From Sternotherus odoratus (lineage: Eukaryota > Chordata > Testudines > Kinosternidae): DNA of 64,000 nt. How positions within the stretch are numbered: the first letter of the stretch is position 1; each line of letters begins with the position of its first letter. Both the position numbers and the translations under genes were made by a program. Of the stretch, positions 10,380-21,796 are shown piece after piece. The DNA lies in NCBI GenBank assembly GCA_032164245.1, contig JAVMKO010000002.1:58685840-58749839 (forward strand). The letters are read 5' to 3'. The notes below the pieces were generated by a model. That model was not told the origin of the DNA and made no database searches. It worked only from the letters and a program-made list of their open reading frames with translations.

Positions 10380-11962
10380 TCTTCCCTGATTTAATTCACG
10401 TTTGAACTAGAATATATCTTTTTCTAAAAACATCCAATCTTGATTTTAAAATTTTCAGTGATGAAGACTCAATGACAGTCCTTGGTAAATTGCTCCAATG
10501 ACTAATTATCCTCATTGTGTTTCGAAAAACGGGAAGAGAGGGACTTATTTCAGCTTTCAGCCAATGGATCTTGTTATATGTTTGTCTGCTGGATTGAAGA
10601 GCCCTCTATTATCAGATTTCTCTTCCCCATGTGGGTAATTATAGACTGTGATCAAGTCACCCCATAACCTTTCCTTTTATAAGCTATATAGAGCTTTTGA
10701 ATCTTTCACTATCAGGCATGTTTTCTAGTCCTTTAATCATTCTTATGGCTCTTCTCTGAATCCTTTCCAATTTACCAACATCCTCTTGAACTGTGGACAC
10801 CGGAAACGGATGCAGTATTCCAAGTGTGGTCACACCAATGCCAAATACTCAGAATTCCCTTGTTTGTTCATTCATGGATCACACTGGCCCTTTTAGCCAC
10901 AGCATTGCACCGGAAGCTCTGTTTAGTTGATAATCCACCATGAACCCCAATTCTTTTCCAGAACCTCTACCATCAACATTACCTTTACCTTTATCTACCA
11001 AACTTGTAATCTTATCAAATGATATCTAGTTTGACATGTATTTTCCATATGCCTGTGTTATGGGTGTTATGAGCCTAATGCTTCATCCCTGAACATGAGT
11101 GTTCTGAGCCTGATGAATCATCTGAGGTAATTCCCTGTGAGTGCTAATGGTCCAGCCACTCTATAAGAAGGGGACTAAAGAGGTGACCCCAAGGCAGGCC
11201 CCTAATGAAAGCAGCCACTGCAGTCTGCTCAATGTTGCTACCTTGTCAGAGATGCTCCCAACTGCCTAGTAGTTCTAACAGACTGCCCATGCACCCTGCC
11301 TGTTCTTGCTCTAACCACACCGTTTCCTGGCTATCCTGAAAGCTGATTGCTATTAATTATATTGTCCTTTTAAAATTCTTTTTAATCAAGTCCTTAATCA
11401 AGCATTCCATTATTGTGCCCAGGATAGATGTCAGGCTGACTGCCTAATTCTCTGGAACATCCATTTCCTCTTTTTAAAAATATTGGCACATTAGCTTTCT
11501 TCCAGTCCTCTGAAACGTCCGTAGTGTTCCAAGACTTGTTGGAAATCAACATTAATGAATCAGCAAGCTCCCCAGCCCATGCTATTAAAACGGCTGGATG
11601 CAAGGTTTCCAGGCATGCTGATTTTAAAATGTCTAACTGTAGTAGTAGTATTTAGTGTTTAATATCCTTCTGGGTATTAAACTGGAATGGAAAGTGCTTC
11701 ATCATCATTATTTGATAGGAACACATCTGGCTTTTTCCCAGATACAGAACAGAAATATTTTTGAAGATTTTCAGTCATGTCTGCATTATTAGTTATAGTT
11801 CTACCATTCTGATTTAGCAACGAACCAATATCATTGTTAGGGTGAAAACAATCCTAGTATGTTTAAAAAAACCTTTATTCTCTTTAACTCTGCTGGTTCT
11901 CCTTCTGTCCTTTTGCTTCCCTTACACATTTTATACAATTCCTAGCTTCTAACATATTCATT
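10380..11962 (-). mobile_element. CR1 LINE, antisense, RT and 3' part, interrupted
   Basis: On the minus strand the sequence follows the CR1 ORF2 reverse-transcriptase region towards the 3' end. A conserved piece at 11394-11603 reads LADSLMLISNKSWNT and then DVSEDWKKANVPIFLKRG, the CR1 motif before the NYRPVSLTS block. Further 3', about 10380-10980, matches the CR1 3' region (opposite strand GTGGACACCGGAAACGGATG and CACCATGAACCCCAATTC). The coding region is full of stops and indels. Together with 12488-12710 this was one long copy, now split by insertions at about 11060-11346 and about 11965-12485. Confidence 0.8.
11060..11346. repeat. Unidentified ~287-bp insertion in CR1
   Basis: CR1 similarity stops at GCCTGTGTT (to 11059) and resumes at GATTGCTATTAATTATAT (from about 11347). 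The intervening sequence has a TATAAGAAGG motif at about 11163 but no clear termini or TSD. It may be a short solo LTR or another element. Its nature is unknown. Confidence 0.45.
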
Positions 11963-11964
11963 GC

Positions 11965-12485
11965 TAAGCATAAGCAAGGGATCCCCAGCTGCTTAGCCTG
12001 GGTTAGCCCTAAAGGACATGTAGAGTTGGCATATTACAGCAACTTCTATTACCTTTTGGAACCTAAGTCTGTAACTCCTATATGATTACCTACTTTAATC
12101 TTGTAAATAGCTCTTATTCCTTTTTCTTAGTTAATAAATCCTAGTTAATTTATTATAGAATTTGCACAAATTTTGTCTTTGGTGTAGGATCTAGGGTGCA
12201 GCTGACCTGGATTAAGTGACTGGTCCTTTGGGTTTGGGAGTAATCTGAATATTGTGATTTTGGGTGTAAGGGACCATCTATCACGAAAATAAGCTTACCT
12301 GGTGGCAAGATAGGTTGGAGCATGCCAGGATATTGTCTGTGACTCCATGTTGAGGCAGTTGAAGAACTTGAGGAGTTCATAATTGATGGTTGGTGAAATC
12401 TAAGTATAGAACTCACAACTATTTTGGGCGTTGTGCCCTGCTTTTTAACAGTCTACCCTGACCCACTCCAGACAGCTTGACAGAT
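11965..12485 (+). repeat. Interspersed repeat of unknown class interrupting CR1
   Basis: Between the RT part and the endonuclease part of the CR1 lies unrelated sequence. Its core (about 12180-12480; TTGTGATTTTGGGTGTAAGG, GGTTGGTGAAATCTAAGTAT, TGTGCCCTGCTTTTTAACAG, then TCTACCCTGA) resembles the block at 59549-59895. I recall similar sequence dispersed in turtle genomes, possibly LTR-derived, but cannot assign the class. Confidence 0.45.
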
Positions 12486-12487
12486 GC

Positions 12488-12710
12488 AACACTTTTTGAG
12501 TTAGGAAATTATCCTCTATAATGTTTAGAAATTCTGAAGATGTTTTAATACTAGTACCATAAGGCATACAGCATATGTCCATCACATTGAAGTCCCCAGG
12601 TATAATGCAGCTTTTTCTCCTATTCTCCTTACTAATTTCCCCCTACTGTTACTCAGACCTTGTCAACTGTTTGAAATGGGCCACCCTCATTGCCAGTACA
12701 AAAGTGATAT
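12488..12710 (-). pseudogene. CR1 LINE endonuclease fragment (5' piece of the split copy)
   Basis: The minus strand around 12600-12570 translates as IIPGDFNVMDIC, containing the GDFN motif of the apurinic-type endonuclease of CR1-clade LINEs. Its orientation and order relative to 10380-11962 (endonuclease upstream of RT on the minus strand) are what one CR1 copy predicts. Only a short piece survives. Confidence 0.65.
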
Positions 12711-12807
12711 TTTCTCCCTTCATATTCTACTGTTAATTGACTTGTCTCATTAGACTGACCTCCCACTTGGTAAGGCAACTCCCATCTTTTCATGTACTAT
12801 GTATATA

Positions 12808-12908
12808 TACTCCTCCATGTATCTGATGAAGTGGGTTCTAGCTCACAAAAGCTTATGCCCAAATAAATGTGTTACTCTCTAAGGTGCCACAAGGACTCCT
12901 CATTGTTT
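12808..12908 (-). mobile_element. Penelope-like element terminal fragment
   Basis: TCTGATGAAGTGGGTTCTAG, AAAGCTTATGCCCAAATAAA and TAAGGTGCCACAAGGACTCC form a signature repeated at 25260-25340 and 26136-26203. I recall this as the terminal part of a very abundant turtle element whose body encodes a Penelope-type reverse transcriptase. The body is absent here, so the class is from memory. Confidence 0.5.
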
Positions 12909-12909
12909 T

Positions 12910-13715
12910 TACAGGAGAGATAGTTGCTTCAAAAGCTGGTCATCCTGTTCTCTTATGTGATTTTGTGGTCTGCTTCAGACACCAGCTAGTATCCCATCTT
13001 GTACTTTATCTGTTAGCTGTTGTGGTTGAAGGTTCTAAGATCATGATAAATAATTAAGCTCCTGTTCTCCTTTAATTGTCTGAGCAACTTTCATTGCAGT
13101 TAATAGAAGCCTCCTATGGGCCTAAGTGAGAGTTGCATCAAGCCCAATAGGACCAGGGACTTGTGGGACTCTTTAAAGTTGAGAGTTCAAGCTTGCTATT
13201 TGCACAGTTAGAGAAGCTGCCCATTGCTAAAGGACACAGCCAAGGTTTCTTGCTGTGAATAGAGACTGCCTGAGTTTACACAAAAGAAATGTGTGTATAA
13301 AATATATGCACCACCAGGATTCTCGGCTCAAAATATAAAGGCTACAGGAAGCTTACATATGTATATTATTATGGCCCTTTAAATTCTAAGGACTAGTTCT
13401 GGTATAAGCAGGGGTACTCTAGAGAACTCAGTATAGAATTTCACTTGATTATACAAAGGCTAAATTTGCCTCCAAAGCTACAAATGTTACTATAATTGGG
13501 TTATTGCTACCACCAAAGTTTCGTTTGCTTTCCCCTCTGTTTTGTTTAAGAAGATTAAGTAAACTCTCAAGTGTAAATGACTCAGTAGCTCTTCCACAAT
13601 GTATTTTAAAATATTTGTAAATGTTCCTGCTCATTAGTTAATACTAGCATTGAAACATGAATACAGTTTCTGTAGGAAGTCCCTGGACAGTGCCGTCTCT
13701 CTAGGGCAGACTGGT
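12910..13715. other. No recognisable feature
   Basis: I see no gene or repeat family in this stretch. The short frames at 12869-13057 and 13449-13634 carry no recognisable motif. Confidence 0.45.
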
Positions 13716-13795
13716 AATCTTACTTCACAGGGAGTCACACTGAGTTCAGTGGGATTAATGATAGAGTAAGGGCCTGCAAAATGTGAGCAAGGGTC
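13716..13795. repeat. Fragment of a short palindromic amniote repeat
   Basis: CACACTGAGTTCAGTGGGAT followed by AGAGTAAGGGCCTGCAAAAT resembles a dispersed amniote repeat with the typical CAGTGGGATTACTC core. The assignment is from memory and tentative. Confidence 0.35.
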
Positions 13796-14410
13796 TTTTC
13801 CTTAGAGACAGGTTTTAAATTTAATGAGGAGAAAGACAGTCAACCAGATTAAGAAACTGCCTCCAGGAAAAAACAACAAATATATATATCAACAAAGCAC
13901 AACACTAACAAACTACAACTCCCCTTGCCCTGACTAAATTTGCTCTGGTTAGAGCATGGAGGGATGAAACCAAGCCTCAGCCCTCTTCCGAGCCATGTAC
14001 TCTTTGCACCCACATACTCGTGCATACCCAGATCCCAAATTGGATGTCTTACTCCCCTATGTGAGTGTGCAGTCCCACTCCCAATGCAGTCAGATGATCA
14101 AGACCATCCATACTCTGCAACAAGAGGCACTTAATTTCTGCAACTAAATCCCTAGATTCTGGAACAGTCTAGTGGAAATTCTCAAAATTCTGTTATACCT
14201 TTCTTCTTCTTTTATGGCATCTCCATTCCTGGAGATTTGCAACCATAATACTCCTTCTGTACAATCCTCTGCTGAACATTTCATGGATGAATAGTACATT
14301 TGATCCCAATATACCCATCATCTAGGCAAGATATTCCTTTTTCTGCCTTGTGTTCTTCTGCCATCAACTTTCCCTTTCAATACCCATGAACATGCATTGC
14401 TTACTGCACC
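13796..14410. other. No recognisable feature
   Basis: No gene or repeat family recognised. The frame at 13940-14134 shows no domain. Confidence 0.45.
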
Positions 14411-14418
14411 CCTTAAAA

Positions 14419-15070
14419 CACTGGTGGGCAAACTATGGCCCGCGGGCCAAGGCGGCCATTTTCATCTGGCCTGGAAGCTTGGGTCGGGGGCGTGGGCCCA
14501 GAGGCCCCCGCTCCCGACCCAAGGGCCGGGCTGGCCTGCCAGGGGCAGGGCCGAGCGCAGGAAGGCGCGGGGCCTCCCCTCCCTGGCCGGGGGCAACATA
14601 AGGAACTGCGGGGCCCTGTGCTCCCTGGCCGGCCAGCTGGCTGGGTAGGGTTGGGTCAAGGAACACGCAGCTGCATATGGTAAGTGTGGGGTTCTGGGGG
14701 GCGGGGGTGGCTAGGATCGGGGATCTCAGGAGGGAGAGGGTCCCGGGGGGTAGTGGTTAGGATGGAGGGATCTCGGGAGGGGGTAGTCAGGGAAGAAAGA
14801 GCAGGGGAGCCTAGATTGGGTTTGGGTTCCTGGGGGGGGCAGTTAGAGTGCAGGGGTCTTGGGAGGGGTCGATCAAAGGATAAGGAGCACCGGAGGGAGG
14901 GGCTTGGGTGGTCGGGGTTCTGAGGGGGGTAGTCAGGGGGCAGAAAGTGGGTGGGGTCAGATAGGGGGAGGAGCTGGACTGTTTGGGGAAGCACAGCCTT
15001 GCCTACCCAGCCCGCCGCACGATTTTGAACCTCAATGTGGCCCTCGGGACAAAAATTTTGCCCGTCCCTG
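14419..15070 (-). mobile_element. GC-rich hAT-type element with perfect 8-bp TSD
   Basis: Flanks CCTTAAAA (14411-14418) and CCTTAAAA (15071-15078) are identical. The ends CACTGGTGGGCAAACTATGG and, inverted, CAGGGACGGGCAAAATTTTT are the TIRs. The 652-bp interior is GC-rich with CCCGGGGGG-type runs and imperfect repeats of GGATCTCGGGAGGG. Overlapping frames on both strands across 14350-15095 are readings through this interior and encode no transposase. It is the same family as 42552-43178, in the opposite orientation. Confidence 0.87.
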
Positions 15071-15079
15071 CCTTAAAAT

Positions 15080-16400
15080 GTGCCCTTCAAATTGACTTTT
15101 TATTTTAATAAGGTATATGACTAGAGTTTCCTGAATGATAGCTTCAAATAAAATTAAATAACTGGTGTTTGTTTGTATTATTCATTTTCATAGTTAATTC
15201 AACTCATAGAAGTATCCCCTATGTTATTTATTTTCATACTTCATTTGTTATGCTATCCTTGCATTTTCATCCCAGACTGTGATATGTCCCAGGCTGTGAT
15301 CTTTACTCTTTCTGATTATTTGCAAACTTAGGAAGACAACACTGCATCAGCTCAACTTTCAGAGGCTGTCTTCACACCAATAAGGGCTAGAGACATAGTA
15401 ATAAATAAAAACTGAAAATCTGCAACAAGAGTTGAATCCCTTAGAAAATTATATGGTTATGGACTTGCAGAATGACTGGGACACTGCACATGGGATACAT
15501 CTGGCTAGATTCTGTTCAGTTGATGCTGATGTGAGCCAAAAATAAATGAAGTTACTTTATAATCTGCAGCAGCACAACTGAACATATGTTGGCCCTTCAG
15601 TGTCAAAGGTGCTACATAAAAAAAAATGAACTTATATTCTGTTAACTTCTGTGACTTTTAATAATGGTAATTTTTCAAGTAGAATAATGAAATGTTCATT
15701 TATAACAAGTGGAGTTACTAGCCATAGTGACTTGTAACAATGTCTTCACTGCTTGCAGCAGCACAGAAAATTGTTTTATGGTCACTTTGCATTAACAAAG
15801 TTAAATTGGGTGAGTGTGCATAACAAACATACTGGGTATGATACTACCACAGCTTGTGATGTTTTTAGTGTGAAAGACATTGAAAGAAATGGAGAGGAGA
15901 AAAATACACACAACAACAGAACAAAGAAAGACAGTGAAGGCTAGAGAATACAAGACAGATTTTCTTAACAAAAATGTAACAGTTTTGCTCAATCACTTTC
16001 ACTGATCAATAACTGACTGACACAATTTTGAATGAAACACAAAAAGAAAAAGGCTTATTGAGCTATTTGATGTATATGACCTTAACATTTTGATACATCT
16101 TTTGACCCACACTTTGTAGAGGAAATCTAAATGTCAAAGGAAAAGCTTTTCTGAACCATCACCAGTAAATGTTCATACTCGAAACCAACTATAGGAGAGC
16201 CGCAGCCGGAAGATATAAAAAAAGCAACTGGCCGGATCCTGAGGTCCTTACTCAGGTTTTCCTTCGACACATGCCTCAGTAAGCACTGAGAAAGCCAGGC
16301 TTTCATCCTTGCATTATAGAAGACATCCCCCTTGTCCACATGTATGTCTTATGAAAGGGCCAGGCCAAAAATAGTTCCTCCCTGCACCCCTGAAAACACA
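15080..16400. other. No recognisable feature
   Basis: AT-rich sequence without gene or repeat family that I can name. Small frames at 15753-15992 and 16127-16339 show no recognisable domain. Confidence 0.5.
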
Positions 16401-16401
16401 C

Positions 16402-17177
16402 TGTAAGAGAGTCTTCCTTCCCCCCACTCTAAACTCTACGGTAAAAGAGGGGGGGGGTCTCTTATGCAGACCACTAACTTTAAGCTACTTTTCCTGCCTA
16501 AGTTAAATCTTTTCCCCTCAAAACCCAAATTCTTCCAGTTGGGGATTGGATCCAGCTGCCACCACCAATGCTATTATTCCAAACCCATGGACTGGGGCAC
16601 ATTGGAACCACCGAGAACACCACCTCCCTCTCCCTGGGAGATCGAGACACACAGATTCCGCTCCACCCCCTCCCTTTTCAGCCTAGGAGAGAGATTCCAG
16701 CATCCAGGCTCTCCCTCTCTGGGAGCGTGTCACAGATTCTAAACTCAGATTACTTCAATGGAACTACAGACAATTCTTATAGGTATAAAAAGTTTAATAA
16801 AGAAAGAAACAAAGCATACAACTAATACAACTTCACAGATATAAAGCGTTCTAACCTGAGTCTCCTTGCATAAATTAGCCCCCTCCCCGGGGATCTCTCT
16901 CTCTCTGATAAACTCTATAGTATAAGGACATCAGAGATCAAATACAAAGCATATGCAATCAATACTTACTGTTCATCTAACTTATGAATATATGAAGGAA
17001 AAGGAGGAGATGAGTCTCCATAGCTGGAGAAAGATCGAGTCAGCCCAAAAGCCTCAGACGAACTGAGACTAACTTCCTGGTTTCTGTAGGTAGGCTACTC
17101 TGACATCACCCCCCTCTCCTTTTCAGTTAACCCCAACAGGTAAAACAGCAACTCCAAGGCACTTCACACTCATGACA
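16402..17177 (-). mobile_element. Solo LTR, antisense, with 5-bp TSD CACAC
   Basis: The element runs TG...CA on the minus strand and is flanked by CACAC (16397-16401) and CACAC (17178-17182), although the local CA-rich context weakens this TSD slightly. It is the same family as 27642-28426: both share the start TGTCAT-AGT-TGAAGT and a TGTTTTACCTGT segment. On the plus strand TTTAATAAAG at about 16793 lies in a region that reads backwards relative to the LTR. Length is 776 bp. There are no internal retroviral genes nearby, so it is a solo LTR. Confidence 0.75.
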
Positions 17178-17800
17178 CACACATTGAGCCATAGAAAGCA
17201 TGGAGTGGTGGGGAAAAAGCAGAACCAATGGAGTAGCTCTCCGGAGGCAAGGCAGTTCTTTCTAACTTCCAATGTGGGAGTCCTAAGTAAGGACTACATG
17301 CGTTGGCTTTACATACTGTAAAAACAAGATGGTTCAAGGAAGAATTTCATGTTTATTTAATGAACTGGCTGGGACATGACTGCAATCTTGTCTCTAATTT
17401 CAGAGGAGTCGCCCAGCACATCAAAGAACCCCAGAGTTAGATTCACTGCTGAACCTCAAGAGGTGCAATGCAGACGCACAGCCCAGAAGAGGAGGGATGA
17501 GGTGACAAATGCTACTTTGTCACTTTTGTGCCTCCATAATTCTGACTACTCCAGGAGCCTATGTGACCCCTGGCCCAAATCAAGCAGCCTTGCATTGCTA
17601 CTTAGGGGCTGCTCTGCAGCCCAGAATAAAGTACTCTAGCCACTCCCATTCCTGCCTCTGATCCAGCTTCTCCCAGCATCTCCTGCAGCATGCACCTACA
17701 TTGAGATAATCTTTTGTGGTTACTGGGTTGAGTGGATCTTGACCTCTTTTCAGTTTCTCCTGTGTACACTCTTTCAAGTGACATCCCTACTTTTGAGGAC
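17178..17800. other. No recognisable feature
   Basis: The frame at 17376-17639 is preceded by TCTCTAATTTCAG, which resembles a splice acceptor, but the frame has no recognisable protein similarity and no matching donor context. I do not call an exon. Confidence 0.4.
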
Positions 17801-17809
17801 AGGGCAGTC

Positions 17810-18545
17810 TTCTCTGGGGGGGGATCCTGCTTGTCTCCCCCTCTTAGACCAGACACCTGGACTGCAGCACCCTAATCTGCCATTTCCTCAGCAGGTCCAA
17901 CAGGGTTTGGCCCCTGCAAGGGACTTCTCATTGGGAGCTGTGGCCAATAGGTAAATGCAATGACATAGAACAGCTTCTTCAAAACCACATACAATGTATT
18001 TATTAATAGAAAAATGGCAGTCAGAGAGGAAAGAGTTAAACAACAAAAAAGGCTACTCTCATGTCCGTTTCCCCTAATAGTTTAGGTAGGTCAAGTTTAA
18101 ACAAGACCCCCCCTGCCTCTGGGGACATGAGTAGGTCTGGAAGGAAGCAGACTGCTGCTTCTCCAAAGTTCTTTGTTTCAGGTGTCCTGACAGAAAGCCA
18201 CCTCCCAACCCATCCTAAGCCAGGAGCAGGTGAGTGCAGCTTGGTCAGAGCAAAACTGCAGAGGCATTGACGCTTGAATTGTCAGTTAAGTCCCAGTGAC
18301 TGGGTTCTCTAAAGCCACTGTCTGCCTTTCTGGGGAGGTGAAGAAGGCTCCGGCAGAGGTCCACCATATATCCATAAAAATAATACAGATCTCTCACCCG
18401 TTCTTCAGCGTGTCACAGAAAGGCAGGGTGGGCTGCCTACCTTCTTTTTATGCCGCACCCTGAGCTAGGGAAATTCCCTAAGGGGCCATTACAGCCCGTT
18501 GTACTACTGGAGATGCAAAAGGAGGCTGCAGTACAGGGCCAGAAT
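17810..18545 (-). mobile_element. Probable antisense LTR (boundaries uncertain)
   Basis: On the minus strand a TATA-like GGCATAAAAAGAAGG (about 18450) lies upstream of an AATAAA signal (TTAATAAATACATTG, about 18000), the order expected for U3-R-U5. Nearby text (CCAATAGGTAAATGCAATGA, GTTTCAGGTGTCCTGAC) resembles turtle LTRs that I recall. I could not find matching TG/CA ends with a TSD, so length and class are uncertain. Confidence 0.4.
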
Positions 18546-18669
18546 TTGGCCAAGGGAGTTTATATTAATTGTGTTCCTTTCTCACAATGAGTGAAGACTG
18601 GTTTAGCCAGTAACACTTAAGGATTTTAAACACATTGTATAATCTACCATTTGCAATATATTTATTATA

Positions 18670-18800
18670 GCCCTGATCCTGCAAAGGGTTATGCACATGC
18701 TTAACTTTACATACTGGAATAATATCAAGGCCTTCACGGGACTAGTCACAGTATGTAAAGTTAAGCACATAAGTAAATCTTTGCAGGAGCGGGACCTACA
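18670..18800. repeat. Palindromic MITE (GATCCTGCAAAG type)
   Basis: The left half CTGATCCTGCAAAGGGTTAT plus GCACATGCTTAACTTTACAT is mirrored by ATGTAAAGTTAAGCACATAA and TCTTTGCAGGAGCGGG, giving arms of about 45 bp around a 40-bp loop. I recall it as a dispersed amniote repeat. No clear TSD is seen. Confidence 0.6.
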
Positions 18801-19328
18801 TTTGTAATTTAATTAATGTTCAGGGTTTTTTGGAGGACATTAATCTCTACACCCAAGAAACTGAAAAGGGCAGATAGTAAGTGTCTGTAGTATTGTGATC
18901 AAAGTAAACAGGAATGTTTTAGCATTTTTGGAAACACAAAGTCAGCCTGTGTCTCAATTTTCCAACATTTTCACGAGTTTTTCAAGCCCAGCAAAATTAA
19001 ATGAACTATTAAATACTTTGCTTATACACAGTCTGATTTTTTTCTTAATTGAATTGATCACCCAAGGGCCTGCATTGGCTATTATGGTTATAGTTTTCTT
19101 CCTATGCTTGATTAAGGGTCCCTACCTTTATCAAGATCTGGACAAAATAATTGTTTCTGTTCTCTATTAAAGCTAAACAAATATAACTGGTCCCTGTGGC
19201 TCCTGAAGGCAGATTATTGATGTTTTTTATTATACCGGAGTGAATAAAGATACTTGAAATGTATTAAAAGTGTTGAATTCTACAGACGGGTGAACTGGAA
19301 AATGATATAGCAAGGGCCAATGCTTATC
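18801..19328. other. No recognisable feature
   Basis: AT-rich sequence. The 91-aa frame at 18895-19170 is hydrophobic but has no recognisable family features. Confidence 0.45.
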
Positions 19329-20057
19329 CAGTGGTTCTCAAACTTTTTGTAGTGGTGACCCCTTTCCCACACCAGGCCTCTAAGCGCGACCCCCCTTAGG
19401 GGTCTGGCGGGGGGGGGGGAGGCGTGCATGCAGCCCACTGTGGCAGGGACCGGGCTGGGGGGGGGGTGTCCAGCAGCCCCCAGGGACAGGGACCGGGGTT
19501 GAAGGGGGGTGCTTGTAGCCCGCTGGGGCTGGGATGGGGGGGAGATTCCAGCAGCCCCCCAGGGCAGGAGTCGGGATCGAGGTGTGTTGGGGGGTTCTAG
19601 CAGCCCACCAGGGCCAGTGGCGGGGGTTCCAGCAGCTTCATGGAGGCGCCCAGCCGCCCCCCCGCTGCCCAGCCCAGCCGGCGCTCCCCCCCTAGCTGAC
19701 AGCGCCTGGGGGAGGAAGCCCAGCCGCCCCCCCCCCCCCGCCCAGCCGCCCCCAGCCCAGCCGCCCTCCCCCCCCCCCCCGCCCAGCCGGCTCTCCCCCC
19801 CAGCTGACAGCTGGCCGCAGCGGGAGCGAGAGCCCGGGAGCGGCATGAGCTGCCCTTGCTGCTTCCCCCTCCTCCCGCCCTTTCTCCCCTGGACTGAGCC
19901 GCTTTCGCCGGCCGGGCTCACTGCTCGGCCGGGGACACGCGCGCTCGTCCAGAGGAGAGCCGCGCCGGATGACTACGGGTAGAGCTGTACCGGGGCCCCC
20001 CTAAAGTGCGGGGCCTGGTACAGCTCTACCCGTAGTACCCCCCTGTCGCTGGCCCTG
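19329..20057 (+). mobile_element. Chimeric GC-rich hAT-type element
   Basis: The left end CAGTGGTTCTCAAACTTTTT is a common hAT-type TIR. The right end CCCCCTGTCGCTGGCCCTG is the terminus of a different GC-rich family (compare 62579-63108, which has matching ends and TSDs). The 8 bp flanking each side (TGCTTATC and CGTGTTGT) do not match. The interior has runs of C and G, GCCCAGCCG repeats and a hairpin around 19976-20030 (GGGTAGAGCTGTACC mirrored by GGTACAGCTCTACCC). The long frames here (213 aa minus, 157 aa plus) are Pro/Gly-rich readings of the repeat. Confidence 0.65.
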
Positions 20058-20630
20058 CGTGTTGTAAGCAAGACACGAGAAGTAATTCTTCCACTCTACT
20101 CCGAACTGATTAAGCTCAACTGGATTATTGTGACCTGTTCCAGGTGCCACATTTCAGTAAAGATGTGAACAAATTGGAGAAAGTCCAGAGAAGAGTAACA
20201 AAAATGATTAGAGATCTCAAAAACATGACCTATGAGGGAAGATAGAAAAAGTTGAGGTTTTTTAGTCAGAGAAGAGGAGATTGAGAGGGGACACCATAAG
20301 TTTTCAAATACATAAAAGGTTCTTACAAGAAGGGGGGAGAAAAATAATTCTCCTTAACCTCTGAGGATAGGACAAGGAGCAATGGTTTTAAATTGCAGAA
20401 AGGGCAGTTTAGGTTAGGCATTTGGAAAAACTTCCTAACTGTCAAGGTGATTAAACATTGGAATAAATTGTTTAGGGAGGTTGTGGAATCTCCCTCATTG
20501 GAGGCTTTTATTGACAGGTTAGACAAACCTGTAAGGGTGGTCTAGATAATACTTAGTCCTGCCATTAGTGCAGGAAACTGGACTAGATGAACTCTGAAGG
20601 TCCTTTCTGGTCCTATGATTCTATGAATGT
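20058..20630 (+). mobile_element. CR1 LINE 3' end, sense
   Basis: The sequence runs through the typical CR1 3' region, with GAAAGTCCAGAGAAGAGTAA, AGGGAAGATAGAAAAAGTTG, GGAGGTTGTGGAATCTCC and GTCTAGATAATACTTAGTCC, and ends in CCTATGATTCTATGAATG, the octamer-type CR1 tail. It begins directly at the right end of the hAT-type element. Only the 3' 570 bp survive, which is usual for 5'-truncated CR1. Confidence 0.9.
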
Positions 20631-21796
20631 ATTTATCCTTTGCTGCTAGAAGGCTAGATTTTCAGATACTCATTGGTAATGCCAGATCCATTAAAGTCTC
20701 AGGTTTGAAAACCTGCTTTATTGGCAAAATTAATTATTTTGTTTGTTTATATAAATAATGTTTACCACTGGCTAAGAAATCCCTAAATTTCCCTTAATTC
20801 ATCTCACATTCTTACACAGACTGTATCATTAAAATGAATACATTACATACTGTATGTGCCTCTAAATCTTTCCAATGATATTTTCTAAAAGAATAATAGA
20901 GAAAATATATTCAATATGCTGTATAATATTGAAGTTGGAGTATATTAAAAATGTATGACTTAACTGTTCAAGATGCTGGGAGCACTTAATGTCCATCAAA
21001 ACAATTGACAGTTGAAGAAGCTTAGCACTAGAGATTGTAAAAGCAAATAAATAAGAAAATAAAAATAACTTTATACAAAAATTGGAAGCATTGAAGTTGG
21101 TTCTGTTTCCCCAGATTTGAAATGCAACAGTTTTTTATTTTTTCATTAAACTGTTTTTTTTTTATTTTGAATCTTTCAGGTTTCAGTTCCAACCTGCTCT
21201 CCACAGAGTGCAACAAAATAAAACTCCACTGAGTGTCTTTTTTTCTTCCTTTTTCCCATTCTAAATATTTGAAACTTCCTCAACTTTTTAAAGAATTGCA
21301 AAGGGCTAGTTAATTGTTTTTCATTTTTGCCATTCTAACCTTTCCCAAAGTAGAAGTTGTTATGAATACTTAAAGTAGAAAAAGAAAAAAGAAATGGGAC
21401 ACATTGGACAATGGTCATTCATTGTGATCAGTGGTGAAAAAGGGGGAACGGTGGACAAAAATAAAACCGAGTCACCATACCCCAAAATTGGAAATTTATA
21501 TAACAAAAAGTCTTGCCTTCAAAATGAATAGAAAGTACAAGTTACAATCAAATTGTGTTTTTCAGTTTCATATGAAATTCCCATAGGAAAAACTATCAAA
21601 AACATTCCCTGCCCCCAAAACTGTTTGACCAAACTTTATTTTGGAGGGAATTTTTTTTTCCAGTCACAAGCTACTAATCAGCTCTATTCAGTACTGAAAG
21701 GGATCAAGCTCAAGCACAGCAAGTTAAAGTGGCAGAAAAGAGCCAATATTGGTAGCAGACTACAACAGCCTTTCCTAATTCTAATGACAAGAATAT
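20631..21796. other. No recognisable feature
   Basis: AT-rich sequence. Frames at 21028-21216 and 21553-21798 have no identifiable domain. Confidence 0.5.

Noticed and set aside
17376..17639. Possible exon after an acceptor-like TCTCTAATTTCAG
   Set aside because: No recognisable protein, no clear donor, and no neighbouring exon. A single acceptor-like motif is common by chance.
19280..19982. 213-aa minus and 157-aa plus open frames, CpG-island-like
   Set aside because: Gly/Pro-rich translation of a GC-rich hAT-type element with homopolymer runs. The matching GC-rich sequences at 58303 and 62579 show that it is repeat DNA, not a promoter CpG island.
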